A DNA stretch of 53,238 nucleotides from Syntrophales bacterium. Lineage in GTDB: Bacteria > Desulfobacterota > Syntrophia > Syntrophales > UBA8958. The stretch covers positions 203,237 through 256,474 of the forward strand of contig JAOACW010000002.1 in NCBI GenBank assembly GCA_026417625.1. The letters run 5' to 3'. Positions within the stretch are counted from its first letter, which is position 1. The number at the start of each line of letters is the position of its first letter. The translations under genes were made by a program, and so were the position numbers. Below, piece by piece: positions 9,405-16,439 of the stretch. The notes under the pieces were generated by a model, which was not told the origin of the DNA, did no database searches, and was given only the letters and a program-made list of their open reading frames with translations.

Positions 9405-10310
9405 ATGAATGGCAAAGAACCTACTTTATCTGTAATCACGCCGTCTCTAAATCATGGGAAGTACCTTCGAGCGACAGTGGAATCTATATTAGCCCAATCT
9501 TATGACGATTGGGAACATATTGTTGTGGATGGTGGATCAACAGATGAGACGATTGAGATCCTGGAATCGTACAGCCATATTAAGTGGATTTCCGAAAGAG
9601 AAACGGACAAGAACACCATTCTTGAAGCGTACAGAAAGGCCTTCTCCATGTCAAGGGGAAGGTATATCATTCAGTGCTGTGTAACCGATGGTTTTCTTCA
9701 CAAAGATTGGTTTAGGATGTGTGTGGATATTCTAGAGAGTGATCGGGATATTTCTTTGGTTTGGGGGCTTCCCCAGCGTATGTCATCCGATGGAGTTTTG
9801 GGGAAAATTCATTTTGTGGAGTTTTTGGACAGAAGCCCACCTCAAAAAAAGGAGTTTCTTCCCTTTTGGTTGGCTACAGGTTTTGGTTTTCCCGAAGGTA
9901 ATTATTGTGTCAGACGCAGAGTGTTTGATATCTGTTTTCCAAAGCGGGGGGATGAGGATCTACTCAGTTTAAATCCTGCTTGGGGGTTTAACTACAGGTT
10001 TAATACGCTGGGATATCTCCCTTTTTTTCTTCCGATTATCGCAAATTACGGTAGGAAACATGAAAATCAGCGGGGCATCCGTCTTTATGATTTGGAGGAT
10101 AAAGCCTCGCATTTTTACAGAAGACTTGTTGATAAATACAAAATTTTGCTGTTAAAAGGTAGTGTTACACATTATTTTAGAGATGGGGATTCTGAGATTA
10201 TAGATGAGGTCCGTCGAAGAGACTTGGGTGAGATAATGGTTAAGGTGTATAAATACAAAGTAAAACAAAAGATAAGGAAAAGGTTTCAGGAGTTTTTGGA
10301 GAAACTATAA
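9405..10310 (+). CDS. family 2 glycosyltransferase
   Basis: A cytoplasmic or membrane-associated GT-A glycosyltransferase that would move a sugar from a nucleotide donor to a growing surface glycan. The N-terminal ~100 residues carry the family signature: LSVITPSLNHGKYLRATVESILAQSYDDWEHIVVDGGSTDETIEIL, with the DGGSTD nucleotide-binding stretch. The C-terminal ~100 residues are basic (KVKQKIRKRF) with no membrane helix. In place of a clean DxD there is VTDG. The start at 9405 has only a weak ribosome site. It is the first gene of an eight-gene operon of sugar-nucleotide enzymes; donor and acceptor cannot be read from sequence. Confidence 0.85.
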   Translation: MNGKEPTLSVITPSLNHGKYLRATVESILAQSYDDWEHIVVDGGSTDETIEILESYSHIKWISERETDKNTILEAYRKAFSMSRGRYIIQCCVTDGFLHKDWFRMCVDILESDRDISLVWGLPQRMSSDGVLGKIHFVEFLDRSPPQKKEFLPFWLATGFGFPEGNYCVRRRVFDICFPKRGDEDLLSLNPAWGFNYRFNTLGYLPFFLPIIANYGRKHENQRGIRLYDLEDKASHFYRRLVDKYKILLLKGSVTHYFRDGDSEIIDEVRRRDLGEIMVKVYKYKVKQKIRKRFQEFLEKL

Positions 10311-10331
10311 AGGCGAAGGGAGTTGTGACAT

Positions 10332-11270
10332 ATGTCGATGAAAGTTCTTGTAACCGGCGGTGCGGGTTATGTTGGATCTATTTTATGTGAGCATTTGTTG
10401 AGAGAAGGTTTTAAGGTCACGGTACTGGATAATCTTATGTACAGGCAGACCTCTCTGTTCCATCTCTGTGCAAACAGAAATTTCGAATTTGTTCATGGTG
10501 ATGTTAGAGATGAAACACTAATGAGAAAGTTAGTTGGTCAGGTTGACGTATTGATTCCTCTTGCCGCTATTGTGGGAGCACCTGCATGTGATCGAGATCC
10601 GTGGCTGGCAAAGTCGGTGAATTATGAGTCCATATGTATGTTGAATAGAATTCGCAGTAATAGTCAGCTGGTCATATTTCCTACGACAAACAGTGGTTAC
10701 GGAACAAAATCGGGTGACATCTACTGCACTGAGGAGACTCCTTTAGAGCCGATTACTCTGTACGGGCAGACTAAGGTTGAAGCCGAAAAAGTACTACTAG
10801 ATAGTGAAAATACTATAACTTTGCGGCTTGCAACGGTTTTTGGAATGTCTCCAAGGTTGAGAATAGATCTTCTTGTAAATCACTTTGTTTATGCTGCAGT
10901 TACAGAGGGTTACATCGTGATTTTTGAGAAAGATTTCAAAAGAAATTATGTCCATGTTCGGGATGTTGCCGATTGCTTCATTCACTGTATAAAGAATGCT
11001 GAGAAAATGGTTGGTAAGCCTTACAATGTAGGATTGGATGAAGCAAATCTCTCCAAGGAAGAATTGGCTTTAAGAGTTAAGAAACATATACCCAATTTTT
11101 ATATTCACTTTTCAGATGTGGGAAGTGATCCAGATAAAAGAAACTACATTGTATCAAACCAAAGGTTGAGGGATGCCGGTTTTGAAGCGAAGATTACGAT
11201 AGATGATGGCATTAGGGAGCTCATCGTTGGTTATAAAATGCTGGTCAGAGGAAAGTTCAGGAATGTGTAA
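10332..11270 (+). CDS. NAD-dependent nucleotide-sugar epimerase/dehydratase (extended SDR)
   Basis: A soluble Rossmann-fold enzyme acting on a nucleotide sugar. The 312-residue protein opens with the NAD(P)-binding motif VLVTGGAGYVGSILCEHLL. It has the catalytic YxxxK (LYGQTKVEAEK) with a TTNSGYG segment supplying the Ser/Thr, and the LRLATVFG and NYVHVRDVADCF stretches usual in extended SDRs. GGGAG lies about nine bases before the ATG. Its position before a heptose-1-phosphate nucleotidyltransferase and a heptose kinase suggests a sugar-nucleotide substrate, possibly GDP-heptose. Which reaction (4-epimerase, 4,6-dehydratase or 4-keto reductase) is not decided by the sequence. Confidence 0.88.
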   Translation: MSMKVLVTGGAGYVGSILCEHLLREGFKVTVLDNLMYRQTSLFHLCANRNFEFVHGDVRDETLMRKLVGQVDVLIPLAAIVGAPACDRDPWLAKSVNYESICMLNRIRSNSQLVIFPTTNSGYGTKSGDIYCTEETPLEPITLYGQTKVEAEKVLLDSENTITLRLATVFGMSPRLRIDLLVNHFVYAAVTEGYIVIFEKDFKRNYVHVRDVADCFIHCIKNAEKMVGKPYNVGLDEANLSKEELALRVKKHIPNFYIHFSDVGSDPDKRNYIVSNQRLRDAGFEAKITIDDGIRELIVGYKMLVRGKFRNV

Positions 11271-11303
11271 CAATTTACCCTTATTGTAGGAGGGAATTGC
11301 GTT

Positions 11304-12041
11304 TTGGAGAATAAAAAACGTTTTTTAGAAGATGATGTTCAAGCTTTCATTCTTGCAGGCGGGATGGGAACTCGTTTGAAGTCGGTGATTTCTGATCGGC
11401 AGAAAGTCATTTCCGAAGTAAAAGGCCGACCTTTTATTACATACATTTTCGATCTTCTACTCAGAAATGGAATTGAAGAAGTGGTAATATTGGTAGGCTG
11501 GAAGGGAGAAGAGGTCAAATCTCTGATAGGGGACAAGTACGGTGATCTTAAAATATCGTATTCAATAGAGGAAAGACCTCTTGGGACAGCTGGAGCTCTT
11601 AAGAATGCTGAATCCTTTATCAAAACGGAAGAAATACTTGTGCTGAACGGAGATTCCTACTGTCATTTTGATTTTCGTGAATTATTGATTTTTCACAGGA
11701 TGAAGAATTCTCAAGTTACTGTAGTTTCAATAGAGGTAGAAGATACTTCTCGGTATGGAACTTTATATTTAGATGAAACCTCGCGTATTGTTAAATTTGC
11801 GGAAAAGGAGGGTGAATCAAGGAGGGGGTTAATTAACGCGGGGGTGTACCTTATGTCGCGGAGTGTTGTTGAGTCCATTCCTTTCAATCAAAACTGCTCT
11901 CTGGAGAAGGATGTGTTTCCTTATTTAACTGGAATATGTGGGTACATAGTTCAAGGACCTTTCATAGATATAGGAACACCTGAGGATTACAAGAGGGCTT
12001 CAGAGTTTTTTGATTCTTTTGCTAAAATCTCATATGGGTGA
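11304..12041 (+). CDS. hddC: sugar-phosphate nucleotidyltransferase, probably heptose-1-phosphate guanylyltransferase-like (HddC)
   Basis: Joins a sugar 1-phosphate to a nucleoside triphosphate to make the activated sugar. The 245-residue protein begins with the pyrophosphorylase signature AFILAGGMGTRLKSVISDRQK, then KVISEVKGRPFITYIF, the SIEERPLGTAGAL loop and the metal/sugar-binding LNGDSYCHFD. It ends with GPFIDIGTPEDYKRA, common to HddC and mannose-1-phosphate guanylyltransferases. The start is a TTG, the only codon that fits, with AGGAGGG ten bases before it. The next gene is a heptose-type GHMP kinase, so D-glycero-D-manno-heptose 1-phosphate is the likely substrate; this specificity is inference from context. 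Confidence 0.75.
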   Translation: MENKKRFLEDDVQAFILAGGMGTRLKSVISDRQKVISEVKGRPFITYIFDLLLRNGIEEVVILVGWKGEEVKSLIGDKYGDLKISYSIEERPLGTAGALKNAESFIKTEEILVLNGDSYCHFDFRELLIFHRMKNSQVTVVSIEVEDTSRYGTLYLDETSRIVKFAEKEGESRRGLINAGVYLMSRSVVESIPFNQNCSLEKDVFPYLTGICGYIVQGPFIDIGTPEDYKRASEFFDSFAKISYG

Positions 12042-12083
12042 TTTTGCCAGTGCATAAAGAAAACCAGGTGCTGTAAAACTGAA

Positions 12084-13157
12084 ATGGTGATTGTTAGAAC
12101 CCCTTTTAGAATATCTTTCTTTGGCGGCGGGACGGATTATCCAGCGTGGTATGAGAGAAACGGTGGGGCTGTTTTAGCTGCCGCAATCAACAAATACTGT
12201 TATTTAACGTGTCGATACCTTCCCCCATTTTTTGAACATCGTATTCGTGTTGTGTATTCTAAAATAGAGAACTGTTCGGTCATAGATGAGATTCAACACC
12301 CTGCTGTAAGGGAAATCCTCCGGTATATGGATATACAGAGGGGGATTGAGATTCATCATGATGGCGACCTCCCGGCGAGGAGTGGTATCGGATCCAGCTC
12401 CTCATTTACAGTGGGATTGTTACACGCTCTTTATGCCTTAAAGGGAAGAATGGTAGATAAGGAAACATTGGCCAGGGAGAGTATTCACATAGAACAGAAT
12501 ATCCTGAAAGAAACTGTGGGTTCTCAAGATCAGATTATGGCCGCATATGGTGGGTTTAATCACATAACTTTTAAGGCTAACGAGTTCAATGTAACACCAA
12601 TTACCATTTCGAAAGACAGAATATCGCACCTGCAGCTTCACCTTATGTTGTTCTACACAGGTATTAAAAGGACGGCCGCAAAAATTGCGGAAACGTACGT
12701 TAATAAGCTCGGTAGTGTGGAGAATCACTTGATACGCATGTCTGAGTTTGTGGAGGAGGGTTTGCGTATCCTTAATAGTTCTAGCGATATAAAGGATTTC
12801 GGAAGACTTCTTCACGAGGCGTGGATGGTAAAAAAAGATTTGAGTGATAGAGTCACCAATCACTATGTGGATGAATTGTACGAAACGGCTCTCTCCGCTG
12901 GTGCCATTGGAGGAAAGTTACTTGGCGCTGGTGGGGGAGGATTTATGCTTCTTTTTGTTCCACCTGAGCAGCGGCCAGTTGTTCGGGAGCGCCTTAAGAA
13001 GCTTGTTTACGTTCCTTTTTCCTTTGATTATAGGGGCAGTCAGGTGATCTTTAATGATCCGCAGGAAGACTACACGGAACTCGACCTAGAAAGACGTAGC
13101 AAAAAGGTGGAGGTTTTTGAAGAACGCGAGTTCATTGAGAATGGGGAAAAGATATGA
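12084..13157 (+). CDS. hddA: GHMP-family sugar kinase, D-glycero-D-manno-heptose 7-phosphate kinase-like (HddA)
   Basis: Would phosphorylate the anomeric carbon of a heptose 7-phosphate with ATP, supplying substrate for the nucleotidyltransferase encoded upstream. The 357-residue protein has the HddA-type start VRTPFRISFFGGGTDYPAW, the GHMP ATP loop DLPARSGIGSSSSFTVGLLHAL (near residue 100), KETVGSQDQIMAAYGGFN, and the C-terminal motif AGAIGGKLLGAGGGGFMLLF. These are the standard motifs of this kinase branch (also fucose kinase-like). The isomerase GmhA and phosphatase GmhB of the same pathway are not in the window. The ribosome site is weak. The TGA stop overlaps the next start (ATGA). Confidence 0.8.
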   Translation: MVIVRTPFRISFFGGGTDYPAWYERNGGAVLAAAINKYCYLTCRYLPPFFEHRIRVVYSKIENCSVIDEIQHPAVREILRYMDIQRGIEIHHDGDLPARSGIGSSSSFTVGLLHALYALKGRMVDKETLARESIHIEQNILKETVGSQDQIMAAYGGFNHITFKANEFNVTPITISKDRISHLQLHLMLFYTGIKRTAAKIAETYVNKLGSVENHLIRMSEFVEEGLRILNSSSDIKDFGRLLHEAWMVKKDLSDRVTNHYVDELYETALSAGAIGGKLLGAGGGGFMLLFVPPEQRPVVRERLKKLVYVPFSFDYRGSQVIFNDPQEDYTELDLERRSKKVEVFEEREFIENGEKI

Positions 13158-14128
13158 TCGCGTATTCAAGAAAGTTTCTTCGAAGGCTATTTTATGAGAT
13201 GCTTCGCATTCGCCTTGTGCAACTTAAAATTGAATCACTTTACCACCTGGACGAAATGAAGACACCGGTCCATCTCTGTATAGGTCAGGAAGCAGTAGCA
13301 GTTGGTGTATGTGCAGCCCTAAGGAGAGATGACTATATTTCGAGCAATCATCGAGGGCATGGTCATTATCTGGCGAAAGGTGGAGACTTGAAAGCCCTCA
13401 TTGCCGAGCTTTACTGCAGAGAGACAGGGTGCTCAAAGGGGCGTGGGGGGTCAATGCATCTCGTTGACACATCTTGTGGTCATATGGGTAGCTCTTCAAT
13501 TGTCGGTGGAGGGATACCTATCGGTACTGGTTTGGCTTTGGCTTCTGTTATGAAAGGTGAGGACAAGGTAAGTGTTGTCTTCTTTGGTGATGGTGCAGCT
13601 GATGAGGGGGTTTTATATGAGAGCGTGAATTTTGCAGTGTTGAAACGGCTACCAGTTATCTATATATATGAGAACAACGAGTATTCTGTATGTTCTCATG
13701 TTTCTCAACGTCAGTGGGGTGATGTGGTTTTTCATCGCACACCCGCTAACAAAATGATGACCTGCATCATTGATGGGAATGATGTTTTAGCTGTTTATGA
13801 AGCAACCTTCAAGGCGGTGAGGAGGGGACGGAAAGGATTGGGGCCATCGTTAATCGAGTGTAGAACTTACCGTTTACGTGGTCATGCCGGTGCTGGTTCA
13901 GATGAGAAGCTGGGTTACAGAACTGCGGGAGAAATTAGAAAATGGGAAAAGAGATGTCCGATAAAGAGATTTAAAGCAAAACTCCTAAAAGAAAAGATTA
14001 TTTCCCGAGCTGATATTGAGATTATGGAGAAAAAAATCAGTGAGGAAATTGAAGAAGCGTTTAGCTTTGCTCGAGAGAGTCCGTTACCACGGGAAGAGGA
14101 TCTAGAATTGTATCTCTTCAAGGAGTGA
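13154..14128 (+). CDS. thiamine-pyrophosphate enzyme, 2-oxoacid dehydrogenase E1 alpha-like subunit
   Basis: Half of a two-subunit TPP enzyme. The 324-residue protein carries TGCSKGRGGSMHLVD, a GSSSIVGGGIPIGTGLALA segment, and the TPP-binding motif GDGAADEG followed about 28 residues on by ENNEYSV. This is the E1 alpha layout of pyruvate/acetoin/branched-chain dehydrogenases. No lipoyl E2 or dihydrolipoamide dehydrogenase E3 gene is near, and the gene overlaps the heptose kinase and is part of a sugar operon. An ordinary dehydrogenase role is therefore unlikely; acyl transfer from a decarboxylated 2-keto acid to a keto-sugar is a better guess, by analogy with the E1-like pair (AviB1/AviB2, from memory) implicated in a branched sugar of avilamycin. 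Confidence 0.85.
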   Translation: MIAYSRKFLRRLFYEMLRIRLVQLKIESLYHLDEMKTPVHLCIGQEAVAVGVCAALRRDDYISSNHRGHGHYLAKGGDLKALIAELYCRETGCSKGRGGSMHLVDTSCGHMGSSSIVGGGIPIGTGLALASVMKGEDKVSVVFFGDGAADEGVLYESVNFAVLKRLPVIYIYENNEYSVCSHVSQRQWGDVVFHRTPANKMMTCIIDGNDVLAVYEATFKAVRRGRKGLGPSLIECRTYRLRGHAGAGSDEKLGYRTAGEIRKWEKRCPIKRFKAKLLKEKIISRADIEIMEKKISEEIEEAFSFARESPLPREEDLELYLFKE

Positions 14129-14134
14129 TAGGTT

Positions 14135-15175
14135 ATGCCATGGACCCGCATTGCTGCAGAGCGTAATGAGCCATTTAGCGACACTATGAGAGGTGAGCGA
14201 CGTATTTCCTATGTGGAAGCTATTCGTGAAGCACTGGATCAAGCTCTTACCATAGATCCGCGTGTTTTTGTTATGGGACAGGGAGTTGATGATCCTGCAG
14301 GCATGTTTGGTACAACATTGAATCTACATAAAAAGCACGGAAAGAATCGCGTTTTCGATACACCACTCGCTGAAAATGCACTCACTGGTATTGCCATAGG
14401 AGCGGCTATTGGGGGTATGCGTCCTGTCTATTTCCATAACAGGCCAGATTTTCTTTTCCTTGCTATGGATCAATTGGTGAATCACGCGTCGAAGTGGTAT
14501 TACATGTTTGGAGGTCGAGTCTGTGTACCGTTAGTTGTATGGTCATGTATTGGAAGAGGATGGGGATCGGGAGCTCAACATTCCCAAGCAATTCAGGGTC
14601 TGTTTATGCATATTCCGGGCATAAAGCTAATAATGCCAAGTACCTGTTACGATGCAAAAGGGTTGATGCTTGCTGCGATAGCTGATGATAATCCTGTTTT
14701 GATTATTGAGCATAGGTACAATTTTCGACACATCGGTGTAGTTCCAGAGGAACCCTATCTTGTTCCCATAGGGCGAGGTGTCGTTCGGCGGAAAGGAAAT
14801 GATGTAACAGTGGTTGCTGTTTCATACATGGTGACAGAGGCTTATTATGCAGCTCAGAAGCTTGCGGAGGAGGGAGTGGAGATTGAAATTATCGACCCTC
14901 GTACCCTTCGTCCTCTAGATGAGGAACTTATAATTTCCTCGGTGGCGAAAACACGTAGGGTTGTAATTGCTGATACAGGATGGAAAACAGGGGGGGTAAC
15001 AGCTGAAATTGCGGCATTAATTGCAGAAAAGGCCTTCCTTTTTTTAAAAGCACCGGTGCGTAGGGTTGCTTGTCCTGATGTGCCAACTCCTGCGGGTTAT
15101 ACACTGGAGAAGGCATTTTATAGAGGAGCAGAAGATATTGTTGCTGCAGTAAAGGAAGTTATGAGCTATAGTTAG
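14135..15175 (+). CDS. thiamine-pyrophosphate enzyme, 2-oxoacid dehydrogenase E1 beta-like subunit
   Basis: Partner of the alpha subunit encoded six bases upstream. The 346-residue protein has the transketolase-like pyrimidine-binding domain: YVEAIREALDQAL, the PLAENALTGIAIGAAIGGMRPV stretch whose glutamate activates TPP, and GSGAQHSQAIQGLFMHIPG with the active-site histidine. The C-terminal transketolase domain follows (VTVVAVSYMV, EIIDPRTLRPLDEE). All the usual E1 beta catalytic positions look present, so the alpha/beta pair is probably active. The sugar-biosynthetic context and lack of an E2 suggest the hydroxyethyl-TPP intermediate is passed to a sugar or other small acceptor. Substrate not determined. 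Confidence 0.86.
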   Translation: MPWTRIAAERNEPFSDTMRGERRISYVEAIREALDQALTIDPRVFVMGQGVDDPAGMFGTTLNLHKKHGKNRVFDTPLAENALTGIAIGAAIGGMRPVYFHNRPDFLFLAMDQLVNHASKWYYMFGGRVCVPLVVWSCIGRGWGSGAQHSQAIQGLFMHIPGIKLIMPSTCYDAKGLMLAAIADDNPVLIIEHRYNFRHIGVVPEEPYLVPIGRGVVRRKGNDVTVVAVSYMVTEAYYAAQKLAEEGVEIEIIDPRTLRPLDEELIISSVAKTRRVVIADTGWKTGGVTAEIAALIAEKAFLFLKAPVRRVACPDVPTPAGYTLEKAFYRGAEDIVAAVKEVMSYS

Positions 15176-15213
15176 TAACAGTTACATTTTGTTTCTTTGA
15201 GAGAGGGATTTTT

Positions 15214-16431
15214 ATGGTTAAGGAGATGTTGAAAGTACCTTTTGGAACCATATCAATTACTGATTCGGCAAAGGATTTGATCCAGGAAATCATTGCTGCA
15301 AGAAGGATATCCAGTGGAAGATACGTGCGCTTGTTTGAAGATAAGTTTGCAGAACTTTTAGGAGTTAAAAGTTCCGTTGCTGTGAGCAGCGGTACCGATG
15401 CTGATATCCTGGCCTTGGCGGTGTTTCATGATTTTGGTGCAGAGAGGGGCGATGAAGTTATAGTGCCAGCTTTATCTTTTGTTGCTACTGGAAATGCTGT
15501 AGTTCACGCGGGGTACAAACCTGTTTTTGTAGATGTAAGCAGGGATACACTCAATATCGATCCTTTACAGATAGAAGATGCGATTACGGAGAGGACAAAG
15601 ATAATTATGCCTGTGCACTTGATGGGTAAACCTGCAGACATGGATGAGATAAATCGTATTGCAGGAAAGTATGGACTTTTCGTCGTGGAGGATGCAGCAG
15701 AAGCGCACGGGGCATTTTACAAAGGGAAGCCTGTTGGAACGCTAGGAGATATGGGAGCTTTTAGTCTTTACATTGCACACATAATAACCACGGGTGAAGG
15801 AGGTATTGTAACGACCGATAATGAGGAATACGCAGAGATATTACGGTCACTTAGATCGCACGGAAGATCGTGTAAATGTAAGGAATGTGCTATAAACGTC
15901 ACTTCTTCTTTCTGTAAGAAGCGGTTTCAAGGTGAAGACGGCGAAGATCGCCGGTTTTTCTTTGAAAGGATTGGATATTCATGCAAAATGAACGAGCTTG
16001 AAGCTGCAATTGGAATTGGTTCGTTGGCTATGTATCACGAGATAGTAAACAGGAGAAGAGAAAACCTTTTGTATTTCATCTCGAAGTTTGATCAGTTTAA
16101 TCCTTACTTATCAACCATCAGGGAGGATCCGTGGGAGAGTATTGGACCTCACGCGATTCCCATTGTTGTGCAGGAAGATGCCTCTTTCACGAGAGCACAA
16201 TTGGCCCGTTATCTCGAGGAAAGAGGAATTGAAACTAGGACCCTATTTGCTTCTATGCCCACTCAGTGTCCTGGTTTTGCGTATCTTGGCTACTCACTGG
16301 GGCAATTTCCCAATGCGGAATATATAGGTAGGAATGGAATTCACATAGGAGTTCACCAGGATCTGACTATAGAACATATGGATTATGTAATAGAGGTGAT
16401 TAGAGAGTTTTTAGAAAAGTACCAGGATTAG
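15214..16431 (+). CDS. RfbH/ColD-like PLP-fold sugar 3-dehydratase (His in place of the PLP lysine)
   Basis: The fold is that of DegT/DnrJ/EryC1 sugar aminotransferases, but the residue that normally anchors PLP is His189 (AFSLYIAHIITTGEGG). This is the hallmark of C-3 dehydratases such as RfbH (E1 of ascarylose/3,6-dideoxyhexose synthesis) and ColD. These use PLP/PMP to remove the 3-hydroxyl of a 4-keto sugar nucleotide. The RfbH-type cysteine loop is present too: C220, C222, C225 and C234 before KKRF, ending IGYSCKMNELEAAIG. C220 and C222 sit exactly where two [2Fe-2S] ligands of RfbH are relative to the His. The remaining upstream ligand position is Ala162 instead of Cys. No reductase partner (RfbI type) is nearby. 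Clear ribosome site (GAGAGGG). Sure of the subclass, unsure of substrate. Confidence 0.85.
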   Translation: MVKEMLKVPFGTISITDSAKDLIQEIIAARRISSGRYVRLFEDKFAELLGVKSSVAVSSGTDADILALAVFHDFGAERGDEVIVPALSFVATGNAVVHAGYKPVFVDVSRDTLNIDPLQIEDAITERTKIIMPVHLMGKPADMDEINRIAGKYGLFVVEDAAEAHGAFYKGKPVGTLGDMGAFSLYIAHIITTGEGGIVTTDNEEYAEILRSLRSHGRSCKCKECAINVTSSFCKKRFQGEDGEDRRFFFERIGYSCKMNELEAAIGIGSLAMYHEIVNRRRENLLYFISKFDQFNPYLSTIREDPWESIGPHAIPIVVQEDASFTRAQLARYLEERGIETRTLFASMPTQCPGFAYLGYSLGQFPNAEYIGRNGIHIGVHQDLTIEHMDYVIEVIREFLEKYQD

Positions 16432-16439
16432 GGTTTTCT

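Noticed and set aside
12438-12863. 141-codon open frame opposite the heptose kinase gene
   Set aside because: Lies entirely antisense to GHMP kinase motifs and has no family features.
15214-16431. Reading this gene as an ordinary DegT-type sugar aminotransferase
   Set aside because: The PLP-binding lysine is His189 and an RfbH-type cysteine loop is present, so a 3-dehydratase role fits better.
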